Part shown: positions 21,164-31,698 of the stretch, piece after piece
Layout: each line of letters starts with the position of its first letter
Numbering within the stretch: the first letter of the stretch is position 1
DNA from: Lophium mytilinum
Lineage: Eukaryota > Ascomycota > Dothideomycetes > Mytilinidiales > Mytilinidiaceae
Length of the DNA: 64,000 nt
Assembly: GCA_010093605.1 (NCBI GenBank)
Contig: MU004185.1
Location: 2,112,539 to 2,176,538, forward strand
Reading direction: 5' to 3'
Notes under the pieces: model-generated
Seen by the model: only the letters and a program-made list of their open reading frames with translations
Database searches by the model: none
Told to the model about the DNA's origin: nothing
Translations under genes and position numbers: made by a program

Positions 21164-22177
21164 ATGTCCTCCGCACTCCTCCCACCCTCTGCTCTCCCTC
21201 TACCTCTTGAGCTCTTTCTCCAGATTATTGAACACATTGTCGCCACCCCTCATGGAGCGGTCCCAATTGCGTTTCCCCAATCAGATATCCGCACTCGCAC
21301 ATTGTACTCTCTTCTTTTCGTCTGTAAACCTATATCCAAGGCCGTGTCTTCTTACCTCTACGCCTACTGTCTCCATCTCAACACTCCCTCCCGTGTCGAG
21401 AAGATCCGAGCGCAAGCCGGCCCTCCCGACAGCGGCTGGCTCAGCAGGTTGATATATGGCACCCCGCAATCCTTCGAGCCGCCTCCAATCACAAGTCTTT
21501 ACCTTTGCCACAGCATCCCGGAATGGTATCAGTACGAGAACCTTCGAGTTTCCACCGGCCTCCTCAAGCTCGTGGCGCCAACTTTGAAACGGCTTGCGTT
21601 ATTCCTCCCAGTCGCCAACATCTCGCAGGCTGTGAGGTATGAGCTCACCGGCGGCGCCTTAGCTCGCCTTACGGTGCTTGAAGAGCTCGTGAGCTCACAT
21701 AGTGCTTTCTTTCGAGACCCAGGACCTGACGTCACGCTTCCCTCGCTCCGGCGGCTGGCTCTTACCGGACCGCTGCATGAACAAGAGCTAAAATTCTTAT
21801 CAAAATGCACACACCTGGAAACCCTAGTCTATCGACGTAACTGGTTCGAAGCCTGGTCCGATCCTAAGGAAATTGACGACGTTTTCAATGCTTACACCGG
21901 GCCTGCGCTGCGAGTCATGCTAGTGGCTGAGGCCATGCATCACGGCCCGCCAAAGGGCGGTCGGACCTTCCACGAGGATGATCCAATCAAATTCTACGAA
22001 GTTGACGTGCCGACGAGCTATTACGGGGATGAGAATGCCGAACACCCGTTATGCTATGAGTTCATTCGGGAAGGCGGGGTTAGAGGGACGATCTGGCAAG
22101 AGGAGGCGAGGAAGCTAGAGGACTTCGCGACTGCGAAGAAGAGGTTAGAGAGGATTCGGGCGATTCTGAACCAGTGA
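21164..22177 (+). CDS. F-box-like / LRR-like protein, unknown (337 aa)
   Basis: Single exon. The N-terminal 50 residues (LPLPLELFLQIIEHIV, then LYSLLFVCKPISKAVSSYLY) have the Leu-Pro-x-E-Leu opening and Val-Cys-Lys pattern of an F-box. The middle has Leu-spaced segments (LLKLVAPTLKRLALFLP, LPSLRRLALTGPL, CTHLETLVYRRN) that resemble irregular leucine-rich repeats, and the C-terminus is a charged helix. This layout is common among fungal proteins that may recruit substrates to SCF ligases, but the substrate is unknown. The ATG is preceded by AAGCAAG, a good context. Confidence 0.82.
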   Translation: MSSALLPPSALPLPLELFLQIIEHIVATPHGAVPIAFPQSDIRTRTLYSLLFVCKPISKAVSSYLYAYCLHLNTPSRVEKIRAQAGPPDSGWLSRLIYGTPQSFEPPPITSLYLCHSIPEWYQYENLRVSTGLLKLVAPTLKRLALFLPVANISQAVRYELTGGALARLTVLEELVSSHSAFFRDPGPDVTLPSLRRLALTGPLHEQELKFLSKCTHLETLVYRRNWFEAWSDPKEIDDVFNAYTGPALRVMLVAEAMHHGPPKGGRTFHEDDPIKFYEVDVPTSYYGDENAEHPLCYEFIREGGVRGTIWQEEARKLEDFATAKKRLERIRAILNQ

Positions 22178-23636
22178 TTCGAGAGGCTATGTTTTCTCTA
22201 GCCCAGCAATGGCATGGTGGGGTCTAAGTTGAGAGCAATGATGCGTATGCCATTCATTTCGCATGCTTTATCGAGTGCTTACTTTTTCTTTCGACTCTAG
22301 GCCCCTTAGCATTGTAGTGGAAACAATATGTATGCCGAATCATATCCCGTATGCACTGAGATCCCTTCTTGGAGACTCTTAGTACGCTAACTGGTTGCTC
22401 CGAATACACCTATGCAAGCAATCGGGGTCCAAAGCTGGCGGCGAGGCGCGAGGCGTTTCACCGGCCCCCAACTCAGCTCGAGATCGGTGAGCTAAAGGTA
22501 TGCATAAGATAGCGTGCCAAGTTACCGTTTCAGTGATCTCAGTACCTAGATGCAGTGTCACAGATCTAGCCGTAGTTCATCGGAGGCTACCAAAGCCATG
22601 GGGAACCAGCACGTGCAGTGCATATTGATCTTGCTGTACTAATTATATGCTTAGATCCTAGATTCTCGCTTGCGGGGAAGGGTTTCCGCTCAAGCGAAGA
22701 TCCAGATCTGAGCCCCACATCTCACTGATGACGACCACTCTTCACGGGTCGGTCCTCCCGTCGGAACGGCTCCCGCGCCCAGAACCAAGTGCATTTCCCT
22801 AATAGTACAACATATCCACATGGGAGCACTCCTTAATTCCTTCGGCCGAGTAATTGCTCACACAATGCTTCCAAAGTTCTTGCTTCCTAGAGCTTCACAG
22901 CTAGATATACTCAGAAATTAGCAGAGTCTTTCTTGCTCCTGACGTACCTTGGTGGAGTAGGTAGGTGGCACAGGGGTTTAGACCCCAGACAACGACGCAC
23001 CACGAAGGTTTGAGCATTACATATGGATTGCTTCAGAAAAACCCAAGGGATCCCTTCACCAGGGCCACACTCAACCGTCTCCGCTCATCTCCGCGCATCT
23101 CCTCGCCCTTCAAGACCGTCGTATGTGGCCCCCGGAACTCCCATGTTCCTGGTTGTTGGCGTCCTCATCGGTGTGAAGCCGACAGTTAAAGTGATCCCTG
23201 GCTTCCACCTGTAAGCCTTCCGCGGAAGCGCCACCCGCCTCTTCCCCGGCGCGCCTCCTACTGCGCTAAGGCAAGGTTATTAGCTCGTCCAAAAGTCAAT
23301 CTAAATCGACCCTGGTCAATCTGGTTCAACTCCATCTCTTACTGAGGAGTGCAATCCCTTTAGTGCGTTGATTGGTCTCGTCATCTCCGCGTTATCACAT
23401 CGATACTTGATTTCATGTTCCAGATTCTGAGCGTCTTTGGCCTGCTGCATCAATGAATTCCAAATTTGTCACTAGATTTATCTCAGATGGTCACTTGATT
23501 GCCCCTTGATGCTAGCATCTTTATATTTCTGGCCGACCTTTGAGTGACCCTTCATGTCACTCGACAGCCATATCATCTTTCACGGCTTGTGCAAACAGCT
23601 CCTACTCCAACTCGAGGACTTCAGCGTTGTCCCATA
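22178..23636. other. 1.46-kb intergenic stretch without a recognised gene
   Basis: It contains only short, biased open frames (for example 22379-22561 minus and 22965-23214 plus) with no recognisable protein, and a CACGTG near 22611. No repeats, tRNA or transposon traces were seen. Confidence 0.4.
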
Positions 23637-25144
23637 ATGGTTTACTCCCCTAAGCAATTAGAGGCCCGTGAGCTCCTGGAAAAGCGTACCGTGTTGGCTT
23701 TTCTGGTCGTCACTTGGATCTTTATAATTCTACGCATTTACGTTCGCGGACATCTAATCCGAGTCTTTGGTTGGGATGATACTTGGATGATTCTGGCACA
23801 GGTAGCTTCTCCCTTTGGTGCACCACAAACATGCGTATAGTTAACTCAAGACTCTCCAGCTCACCTTTACGCTGTACTCTGCGTTTTTCCTCGTTCTTCT
23901 ATCATTCGGATCTAGCACAGTGATGATGAATTATGAATTGCAAACCAAGATCACCAATGTTAGTATCTTCTGGCTTGAAGTAAGCGGGACTATACTGACG
24001 CGTCGTAGTGGAGTATTGCCACCTTATGCCTCTACATTGCCACCATCTGCTTCCTCAAAATCTCGCTCGGCATACTCTTCAACCGCATTGTTGTTAAGCG
24101 ATGGCAACGCTTTGTAGTATATGCCACGGTGGCCGTCAGCACTCTTACAAGCATAGCGGTTCTTTTATTCATCGTCTTTCGCTGTGGTACAGACGTAGGG
24201 GACTTCCTCCCAAGAATAGTCGCAGGACAATGTGCAACTCGCAGAACAAGCCTCGTCTTTCTCTACTTGCATGGCGCTATCAACGTGGCCACCGACTGGA
24301 TCTTCGCAACATTACCGATACCGGTTCTCTGGAACGCGAATATGGGTACTAGGACCAAGATCTCCTTCGGCTTCATCCTCGCTCTCGGTGCTGTGTAAGT
24401 ACCCTACAAACCTACCACCAGCCGCCTCTAACACTCCCTCAGCGGCAGCATTTGCTCAATCGTCCGATGTTTCTACATCCACGGGGCCTTCCGCCGCGAC
24501 GACTTCTTCTGTAAGCCTCACTCACTACGGATGCACATGTCCTCTCCTCTAACAGCTCCTACCCAGGGAACTCCGCCATGGCAGCCACCTGGTCCACCAT
24601 CGAGCCGGGCATCGGCATCATCGCCGCCTCCCTCGCCACCATGCACCCCCTCTTCCGCATCCTCTTCATCAACGCCCGCTCCTTCTCCTCCCGCTACGGC
24701 CACCCGGCCACCAACCTCTCCAAGCAAACCCGCCGCTCCCTCCCCTTCCGCCCGCCCCCACCACCCGCCTCCACCCCCGACGAATCGCCCGACGTGAGCG
24801 CCGTGGAAATGCGGCGGTCACCCTCGAATCGCGGGTCAGACGCGGCGGTCAAACCGCTCCCTACGTCGACCATCAAGGTCGTCGACACGGGCGACGGCTA
24901 CACCGCGCGCAAGATGTATATCCGCCCGCACAACACGGGGTCCGAGGACGTGATTATCGAGATTGAGCGCGAGAGCTGGTACATGGAGCCCAGCGACGAC
25001 GACCGGTCGAGCCGGCAGTCGACGTCGTTGGAGCTGGTTAACCAGGCGGTGGGCGCGTTGGAGGAGTACATTGGGACGCATGGGCTGGAGGATGGGACGG
25101 TGGAGCTGGATCGGCGGAGTTTGCATACGATTGATGAGGAGTAG
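23637..25144 (+). CDS. Rhodopsin-domain (PTH11-like) integral membrane protein (431 aa)
   Basis: Five exons: 23637-23801, 23860-23958, 24009-24394, 24443-24510 and 24567-25144. The last acceptor is the second AG (CCCAG at 24566), needed to stay in frame and read FFWNSAMAATWS. Seven hydrophobic helices can be traced: VLAFLVVTWIFIIL, LTFTLYSAFFLVLL, LCLYIATICFLKI, FVVYATVAVSTLTSIAVLL, the AINVATDWIFATLPIPVLW segment, ISFGFILALGAVGSI and GIGIIAASLATMHPLF. WDDTWM after helix 1 and DWIFATLPIPVLW are hallmarks of the fungal rhodopsin-like domain family. The cytosolic tail of about 160 residues is polar. No CFEM domain is present, so a surface sensor role is inferred only by family. Confidence 0.88.
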
Positions 25145-25916
25145 GTAAGGGGCCGGGGGCTGTTTGTGGGGGGTTTAGCGGGAAGGGGCGGGTGGGAGTT
25201 TGTCCTCTTAGGGAAGTTTGATGCGGTGGGTGGCGTATGGGGGCTGGATATCCGTTCGTTGGGCGAACATATTGTAGATGTTTTGTAGATGTCTTTTGTA
25301 GGAAAGAGGAGTGGTGATGATCAGCGCTCTTTGAGGCTGTAGTAATTATGAGTTGTACAATTTGAGGGTCTCTTCTAAGGGCTTTTGATATAACGACCAA
25401 GTAAGATTTGGATACGAGTTTGACTTGAAAGTACTACCTGTGCCTCGAACATGACGTATCTGAATTATACAATGAAAAGGTCTACTCTCTTAACTTGATG
25501 TTTAGAACGCAAGATTATTTTATGCCGATAGAATACTGAATTTCGGTCCAACTGAAGTGATTCCCATGTTCAAGATCGGCAACAGCATTGCCCTCAGCTT
25601 CGAAATCCCGGTGATCCAGAACACCATGGTCTTTGCCGCAGATTCTCTGCATAGGGCTGAGATAGGATCAACCGGCCGAAACGGCACCAAGGGTGTCGAT
25701 AACCAAGAGTGGGGGAGGGGTGATGGAGTCCACTCCCAGCCCCACCAATGCGATAGAGCTACGCATAGTGATACCGTTAGGATGGTGGCAATAATGCACC
25801 ACCTAGATGAGAAGCGATACTAAAAAGATGAATCATGCAGCGGAGAGAACGAGCAGTACGAGTTTGGAGTTGGAATCCCTTTCCGTTAGTCAGCAAATAT
25901 ATCCCTGCCAAGCATC
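25145..25916. other. Intergenic stretch
   Basis: It holds the 3' flank of the membrane-protein gene and the promoter of the oxygenase gene. A short open frame at 25557-25823 has no recognisable features. Confidence 0.4.
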
Positions 25917-27078
25917 ATGAAGACCGAACGTGCACCGCCGATCTTGGACTTCTCTGGTAAACTCTCCAACGTTTGATATATCTTGTTCCATTGAGCTGAT
26001 TAGAATGGCACAGCTTTCTACGGCACCGATGCCACCGCGAAGCAGAAACTCGTCGACGACGTGCGCGACTGCTGTCTGCACAATGGCTTCTTCCAGATCA
26101 CTGGGCACCCGATCCCGCTGGAGCTCCAGGAAGGCGTCATGAACTGGAACAAGAAGTTCTTCGACCTGCCCTTAGAAGAGAAGTCCAAAGTCTCTCTCCG
26201 TAAGCACTCCCTCACTACCCAACCCCATAACCCACCCACTAACCCCCCTCCCAGAAACCAACACCTGGAACCGCGGCTACGAGCTCCTCCGCTCCCAAAT
26301 CCTCGAAGAAGGCACCCAACCCGAGCTCAAAGAAGGTTTCTACGTCGGCGACGACATCCCGAAAACCCACCCCTACTTCGTCAACAAGCGCCTCAACAGC
26401 GGGCCCAACGTCTGGCCCGCCGGCCTCGCCGGCGTCGACGACTTCAAAGCCACGACCCAAGCGTACTACTACGCCGCCGTCGCGCTCGCCAAAGACATCC
26501 TCGAAGTGCTCGCGCTGACCCTCGACCTCCCCGAAGACTTCTTTAGAGAGTACGCCGAGGGCGCCGTCGCGACAATGCGCCTGCTGCACTACCCGCCCCA
26601 GCAGTCCGACTCGGACGCGAAGCTCGCGAGGGGTATCGGCGCGCACACGGATTTCGGCGGCATTACGATCTTGATGCAGGATGAGGTTGATGGGTTGCAG
26701 GTGTGGGATAAGGAGGTTGCGGATTGGTTTGATGTGACGCCGATTAAGGGCGCGTTTGTGGTCAATCTCGGGAACCTGATGATGAGGTGGTCGAATGACC
26801 GATATGTCTCGAATCTGCATCGGGTGATTAACCGGAGCGGGAAGGAGAGGTATTCGATTCCGTTTTTCTTTAGCGGGAATCCGGATTATGTGATTGAGTG
26901 TTTGCCGAATTGTAGGAAGGAGGGGGAGGAGAGGAAGTATGCGCCGACGACGGTGGAGAAGGCCGTGTTGGGGGGTTATTCGGATAGTTATGGGAGGGCG
27001 GAGAGGTATAAGAAGGCGCAGGAAGGGGGGCAGGAGAAGGTGCCGGTGGTCGCGGCGAAGGAAGTCGCGGTTGCGTAG
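25917..27078 (+). CDS. 2-oxoglutarate/Fe(II)-dependent oxygenase, isopenicillin-N-synthase family (349 aa)
   Basis: Exons 25917-25956, 26014-26199 and 26255-27078. The first 13 codons read MKTERAPPILDFS, the usual opening of the DIOX_N region (APPILDFSAFYG). The catalytic domain has the metal ligands H-x-D in GAHTDFGGITILMQD and the distal His in SNLHRVINRSG, plus the 2-oxoglutarate Arg in RYSIPFF. VWDKEVADWFDV and FVVNLGN complete the family signature. Such enzymes hydroxylate or desaturate small molecules, for example in secondary metabolism or thymine/flavonoid-like routes; the substrate cannot be inferred, and neighbours do not form an obvious cluster. Codons change from C-ending to G/T-ending at about 26600. 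Confidence 0.94.
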
Positions 27079-27423
27079 GTATATATGTCACTTCAACTCA
27101 AAATTGTTTGTAACAGTAATGAAACTTCGATCTCTTGGAAGTTAGTGGCATGCATCACGTTGTTAAAAATGGTAACGAATATGTAGTTCCTTGAAGTTTT
27201 TCATTTTTTGGAAGGTCTATATTGATCATGGACCCGGAGGTTTATGGAGGGGTTAAAGAAGTAAGCTGGTGTTCTAGCCGCCAATAGCAATGCTATGCAA
27301 CCAGATTACAAAGAGTTAACAGCAAATACAAAATTTCTGTATCGACTATCTGCCTGTCAGAATGGCAGGATGGTATCAGAAAACAAATAATGAAACCTCA
27401 CAAGCCTGACTTCCTACAACGAG
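27079..27423. other. Intergenic stretch between convergent genes
   Basis: A/T-rich 3' flanks of two convergent genes. Nothing else is seen. Confidence 0.45.
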
Positions 27424-28887
27424 CTACTCGTCATCTTCAGCGGCTTCTTCTCCTGAATCGGTATTCCCGTGGGAGTCATCATTGCCAGATGGATGAAGCT
27501 CCTCCCAGTCTTGAATGATCTTCTCAACAGCCTCTTCATCCGCGGGCTGGAACATACCAGACATAGCTGCAACCATAAGGCGTCGGGCAATGATGTACTC
27601 CGGCTTGTAGGCATAGCGAAGGAATTCTCCACCAACGATCTCTTCGAAAGCTTCCTTGAGCTCTAAAGTCTCGGGATCCTCAGGGTCATCTTCAGCTAGT
27701 GTCTCATCCTCATGATCAACGTCTTCGGGAAGCCAGAGCCACATTGGCGGTGCGCAACTCAAGAACTTGGGACCAAAAATTCCGCTGTCCCAGTCAAGGA
27801 TGCCGCTGATCTCAACAGTGGTATCATCGACGACCTGGACAAGAATGTTGCGCGCATGGAGATCCATATGGCAGAAGTAGAAGCCCTGGTCTTCGAAGAG
27901 ACCCATGTCACCCATCTTCACCGCGATCATCATGAGGTTGGCCCAGAGAGGCTCAGGCGCTCCCCAGTTCGCCTCTTCCCAGTCGCAGAATCGTTGGAAC
28001 TGCGTTAGAAGAAGCTCAAGGGTAGTTTGAGGCTTTGCAGCTGAGGTGGTCGTCTCTCCGGTTGGTGTGTCGCGTCGAGGAACTTCGAATTGGAGAATCT
28101 CAGGATTGGGTTTACGAAGGCCAAAGAAGCTCCGCTTGGTACCTATGTACTTGGGACCAACAATACCGGCGCATGGGTTCGTCACCGACTGCAATTCAAG
28201 CAGTGCTTTACCCATCTCTCGGACAAGGGATAGTTTCTGAGTGTGGTTGAACTCGTCCCAAGCGTCGATCAGGCAGCGGCCGGGGAGGCGGTCCTGAAGG
28301 GAGTAGGGCTTGCCAAGAGCGTTGTTGCTGGTGAGGTCGAGAGCGTGAATCTTTGGGACTGGGAGGTTTGTGTGATCAGCGACATAGCGAAACGCGGCGA
28401 TATCGAAGGCAATCTGAGTATCATCTCCGCGCGGGATCCGGAGTATGAGCTGAGATGGATCCTTGAGATGCCAATACGTCGGGAAGCGGAGCTTTCGTAG
28501 TAAGAGCTCGATGAACCACTCGAGTGTCCAAGTTTTCGCCAACGATGGATGGGTAGTGATGCCGATGATGCGGTTGTAGACACCTCCCTTCATGCGATGG
28601 ATCTCAAATGCCTCGGGTTTCAAGGACGGCCACAGCCTTTCGCAAAGCCGTGCGACACGAGCCTGGTGGGTCTCGAATGGCTCCTGCTCATATTTGGCAG
28701 TCGATTCCATCGAGACGTCAGAGGCGGCATCGGAATTGTCTCCAGCAGCATCAACGTTGTCGTCGAGTTCAGAGCCTTGGTCAATACGAATGCTGTCGTC
28801 GCCATCCTTCAGGTGAGGAGGTTCAGAGTGGCCAGTGGGTGGTAACGAAGCTTGGGGTAGCTCCGACGCCACGTTCTCAGAGGACAT
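27424..28887 (-). CDS. APH-family phosphotransferase (kinase-like, 487 aa)
   Basis: Single exon on the minus strand. An acidic, probably disordered N-terminus of about 65 residues precedes a protein-kinase-like fold of the aminoglycoside/choline phosphotransferase type. The Brenner motif is FCHMDLHARNILV (catalytic Asp and metal-binding Asn), followed by GILDWDSGIFGP with the second metal-binding Asp. Large expansions of this family are typical of filamentous fungi, and most have unknown substrates; antibiotic resistance should not be assumed. The C-terminus ends in an acidic tail. Confidence 0.9.
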   Translation of the reverse strand: MSSENVASELPQASLPPTGHSEPPHLKDGDDSIRIDQGSELDDNVDAAGDNSDAASDVSMESTAKYEQEPFETHQARVARLCERLWPSLKPEAFEIHRMKGGVYNRIIGITTHPSLAKTWTLEWFIELLLRKLRFPTYWHLKDPSQLILRIPRGDDTQIAFDIAAFRYVADHTNLPVPKIHALDLTSNNALGKPYSLQDRLPGRCLIDAWDEFNHTQKLSLVREMGKALLELQSVTNPCAGIVGPKYIGTKRSFFGLRKPNPEILQFEVPRRDTPTGETTTSAAKPQTTLELLLTQFQRFCDWEEANWGAPEPLWANLMMIAVKMGDMGLFEDQGFYFCHMDLHARNILVQVVDDTTVEISGILDWDSGIFGPKFLSCAPPMWLWLPEDVDHEDETLAEDDPEDPETLELKEAFEEIVGGEFLRYAYKPEYIIARRLMVAAMSGMFQPADEEAVEKIIQDWEELHPSGNDDSHGNTDSGEEAAEDDE

Positions 28888-29987
28888 TGTGGGTGGTGAG
28901 CTGCTGCCTGACGTATGAGTTGTAGATGCTGGTCTAGTAGAGTGGGATGATGGGGGTTGGTGAGGTGTGCTAGCTGAGAGATTCTGAGAAAGAGCTATCG
29001 AGAGTGAGGGCTTATGTATGCGTTTTCACAGAGCAAAATCCCATGACTTGTCTTTACACAATTCAGTGACTTGGGGAAAGTCTTGAAAGTGAATAGAGTA
29101 GAGATCCTTTGCACTTGCACAATGTGCATTGTAACAGCCCAACGGTGATGCAGCAGAATTATTATCACACAATCTCATTCGACAGTGCTTTGTTGTCAGT
29201 AAGTCTTTGTTCTTGGGAACAAAGGTGAAGTTGTGAGATGACAAGTCGGCGTTTGTGTAGGTGTCAAGCAACCGCCAAGACTAAGCTAGGAGCTGACTAA
29301 GCACCTCCTTTCCTGGCTTCGTTCTCGAAACTTTGGAGCTCTATTGCTCATACCCATATATGAGAGGCTTTTCAAATCTCTATTGCCATTGATGGGCCAT
29401 AACTTTAGACACGCTTGTTCGCCACTGCTTGGGGTACACCCATAGGATATCGAAGATTCAAGGGTGATGTCAAGTTGCGAGCAGCATAGATTAGACTGCC
29501 TCTTGGCTAAACAACTGATCAATAGCTGGGCTACCCCCTACAGTGGTATTGCGTCAACAACTTTAGAACCAAGCAGTGAGAGTTTTTTGAGCCCTGACTG
29601 AGGCTTCAGCACTATAGCCACCGCCCAAATACCACTTCAAGTACTTCACTGCGTTAGCCTGTGTGTGATTTCTTCGTTATGATACAACAACCCGCGAAAG
29701 CGCTCAGGCTACCGTCGGTATTGTGACTACTCCTAGCTCAGTTGTTCACGCATAGTGTCGTTCATAAACCACAGGCGCTGGCAAGCATTCACATCACCTC
29801 GAAAAGCACTGTTGTCACTGCACAACGACGACACCTCCGATGCATAAAAGCGTCCCCTCAAACTGCTCATTTCTCTTCTTCATCACTGCACCACACAAGC
29901 ACCACCACAACTGCAGCCTTCTCCAACCAAACCTCACCACAACACCTCCTCATACCCACTTACTACACCTTACAACCAGATCACAAG
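28888..29987. other. 1.1-kb intergenic stretch with a CA/CT-rich leader
   Basis: It separates divergent genes. From about 29870 to 29987 the sequence is a CA- and CT-rich leader ending in CACAAG-ATG, as seen for strongly expressed fungal genes. Open frames at 29026-29271 and 29286-29522 (minus) look random. Confidence 0.45.
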
Positions 29988-30248
29988 ATGCCTAGCCTTC
30001 TCAAGGGAAGCACCAAGCACCATTGCCCACTTTACGACACCGGAAAGGGACCATGCAATCGGGTAGGAGGAATGTGCGTCAACCACCAGGTGGTGTGCTC
30101 TACTCACACGAGCTCCTTCCATATCAAGGGAGAGCCTTGCACCAAGTGCGAGCGAGCGGCGCAGATGGCTGCTAGCCGTGCCGCAGGCAAGAAGCCTCCA
30201 GCCAAGGAGGCAGTCAAGAAGGAGAAGAAGAAGAGCAAGTACTACTAG
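29988..30248 (+). CDS. Small Cys/His-rich protein with Lys-rich tail (86 aa)
   Basis: The frame is open from 29742, but the ATG at 29988 follows a leader-like stretch and starts the ordered protein MPSLLKGSTKHHC. Six Cys and several His are spaced C-x9-C-x5-C-x2-H-x3/4-C-x2-H and end in CTKC, which resembles a small treble-clef or RING-like zinc site. The tail of about 25 residues is Ala/Lys-rich (KKEKKKSKYY). There is no signal peptide, so an intracellular, possibly RNA- or nucleus-associated protein is inferred. The family is not recognised. Confidence 0.75.
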   Translation: MPSLLKGSTKHHCPLYDTGKGPCNRVGGMCVNHQVVCSTHTSSFHIKGEPCTKCERAAQMAASRAAGKKPPAKEAVKKEKKKSKYY

Positions 30249-30928
30249 TGCTTGTTCTAACTTGGACCCGTGGTCAGCTCACAATTGCCCGGCCCCCTCT
30301 TTCTAGCCCCTGAGCGGTGGCTTCAACAGTTCGGTTTGTTGTCCTTAGCATATTGGTACATGACGGCGCTTACCCAAGACAAGGACTCAGAGCTCAACAA
30401 GATCGAGCTTTAGAGGAAATACATCGCTGAGACTGCCTCAGCGTAGACGTAGACGGTTGCTAGTCAGGATGTACCTGGAATGAGTTAGTACATTGCGAAA
30501 GGCGTGTACATAGAGCTCTGAATCTCCCCTTGGTGTGTCTACACATGTAGATCACCGCCCCCAATCAAGAAAATACCCCAAAATTGGTGCCCAATGACTA
30601 TAGTAAAAGTGATATAACGTGATATGTGCGTCAAGTGATGATAACTTTACATCTGTCTGCCGTCGTCTGAGGGAGCTCAGCGAGCTTACAGATAGTTTAA
30701 TACGATGATTCTTTCTCTGTTTCAGATCGCTGAAATGTGTTGAGGCACCAGTGATAGTGGCGAGAAGGGCTACACAGAAAGGATTCGGTTAGAGAGGATC
30801 ACGCCAGCAGTCCTCACTCCTTAGCTTGAGAATTGTAATCTTGCTCGCTCGACGCCACTATAAGGAGTACCCCAGCCAGAAGATATTAGCTTCGTCAAAA
30901 GGTAGTCCAATTTCCACGGCCCTGGTCT
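30249..30928. other. Intergenic stretch
   Basis: No gene, RNA or repeat is recognised in this mostly A/T-balanced spacer. Confidence 0.4.
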
Positions 30929-31293
30929 TTACATCGTATCTGGAGTTTCAAAAGTGAGTCGGGGTACCCCAAACAGCGGTAGGGGGTGTCCAGACCTCTG
31001 CCACTCGATATTCAGCTCCGGTGCCGCGAGTCTGCCCGCCCTCTCGAGCGCGTGCCAGTCCGGGACGAAGAAGACGATGCTGTGGATGAAGGGATACGGC
31101 GTGCTTCGTTGATGAGATAGCGGTGAGTACGGAAAGGGGAGATGTTGGGGATGTTGAGCTGACGTGACTGAGAGAGGTTCGCGATTTTGCGGCTGCACCG
31201 CGAGGCGTGGTTGAGAGGTGATATCGGAGAGGGTTTTTGGGGACCTTGGAAGGTGACTGGGATGCTTAGGGAGGGTTGGGTTGGATTGGACAT
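30929..31293 (-). CDS. Doubtful small gene of unknown function
   Basis: The 3' part (30929 to about 31090, minus) reads VFFVPDWHALERAGRLAAPELNIEW and continues to a stop after TFETPDTM; it looks protein-like. The 5' part is unclear. One model starts at 31293 (MSNPTQPSLSIPVTFQG) and splices from a GTCACG donor to the CCACAG acceptor before VFFVPDW; another is an unspliced frame from 31417, which is Pro/His-rich and less convincing. Introns, start and even reality are unsure. Confidence 0.3.
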
Positions 31294-31698
31294 CGGGCGG
31301 AGCTGAATGATGAATGGGATGATTGGGATGGTGTTTCTGCATGCCCTGTGATACAGGGTCTTTATTGGCCCAGAAGAGAATGAGAATTGGAGAAGTACTC
31401 ACAAGCTGAAGACACACCTAGAAGTTGGAAGAAGACCTGCTATGAGATGTCACATAACCTACGATGAGAATGAGAAGAAGTCCGAAGCGACCTTACTGAA
31501 CACGCGAAATCGGGAAAACCATTGGCCTTACACATGAAGCGTGAAATTGTTGCTGCGATTGAGTCGTTTGCCCACTTATTCATACCCTCGACTCCGCCTC
31601 AGCACACCAACCCAGCGGCCAGAATCCATATAAGAAAAAAACCCAACCCATAAACCATCTAGTCGTAACTCATAACCTTGCATTCCCTTTTATGTCCT

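Noticed and set aside
24511-24560. The first AG (TAACAG) as acceptor of the last rhodopsin-gene intron
   Set aside because: It shifts the frame; the next AG (CCCAG, 24566) restores the membrane-helix reading frame.
27424-28887. Reading the APH-family kinase as an antibiotic-resistance gene
   Set aside because: Fungal members of this large family are mostly of unknown substrate; nothing here indicates aminoglycosides.
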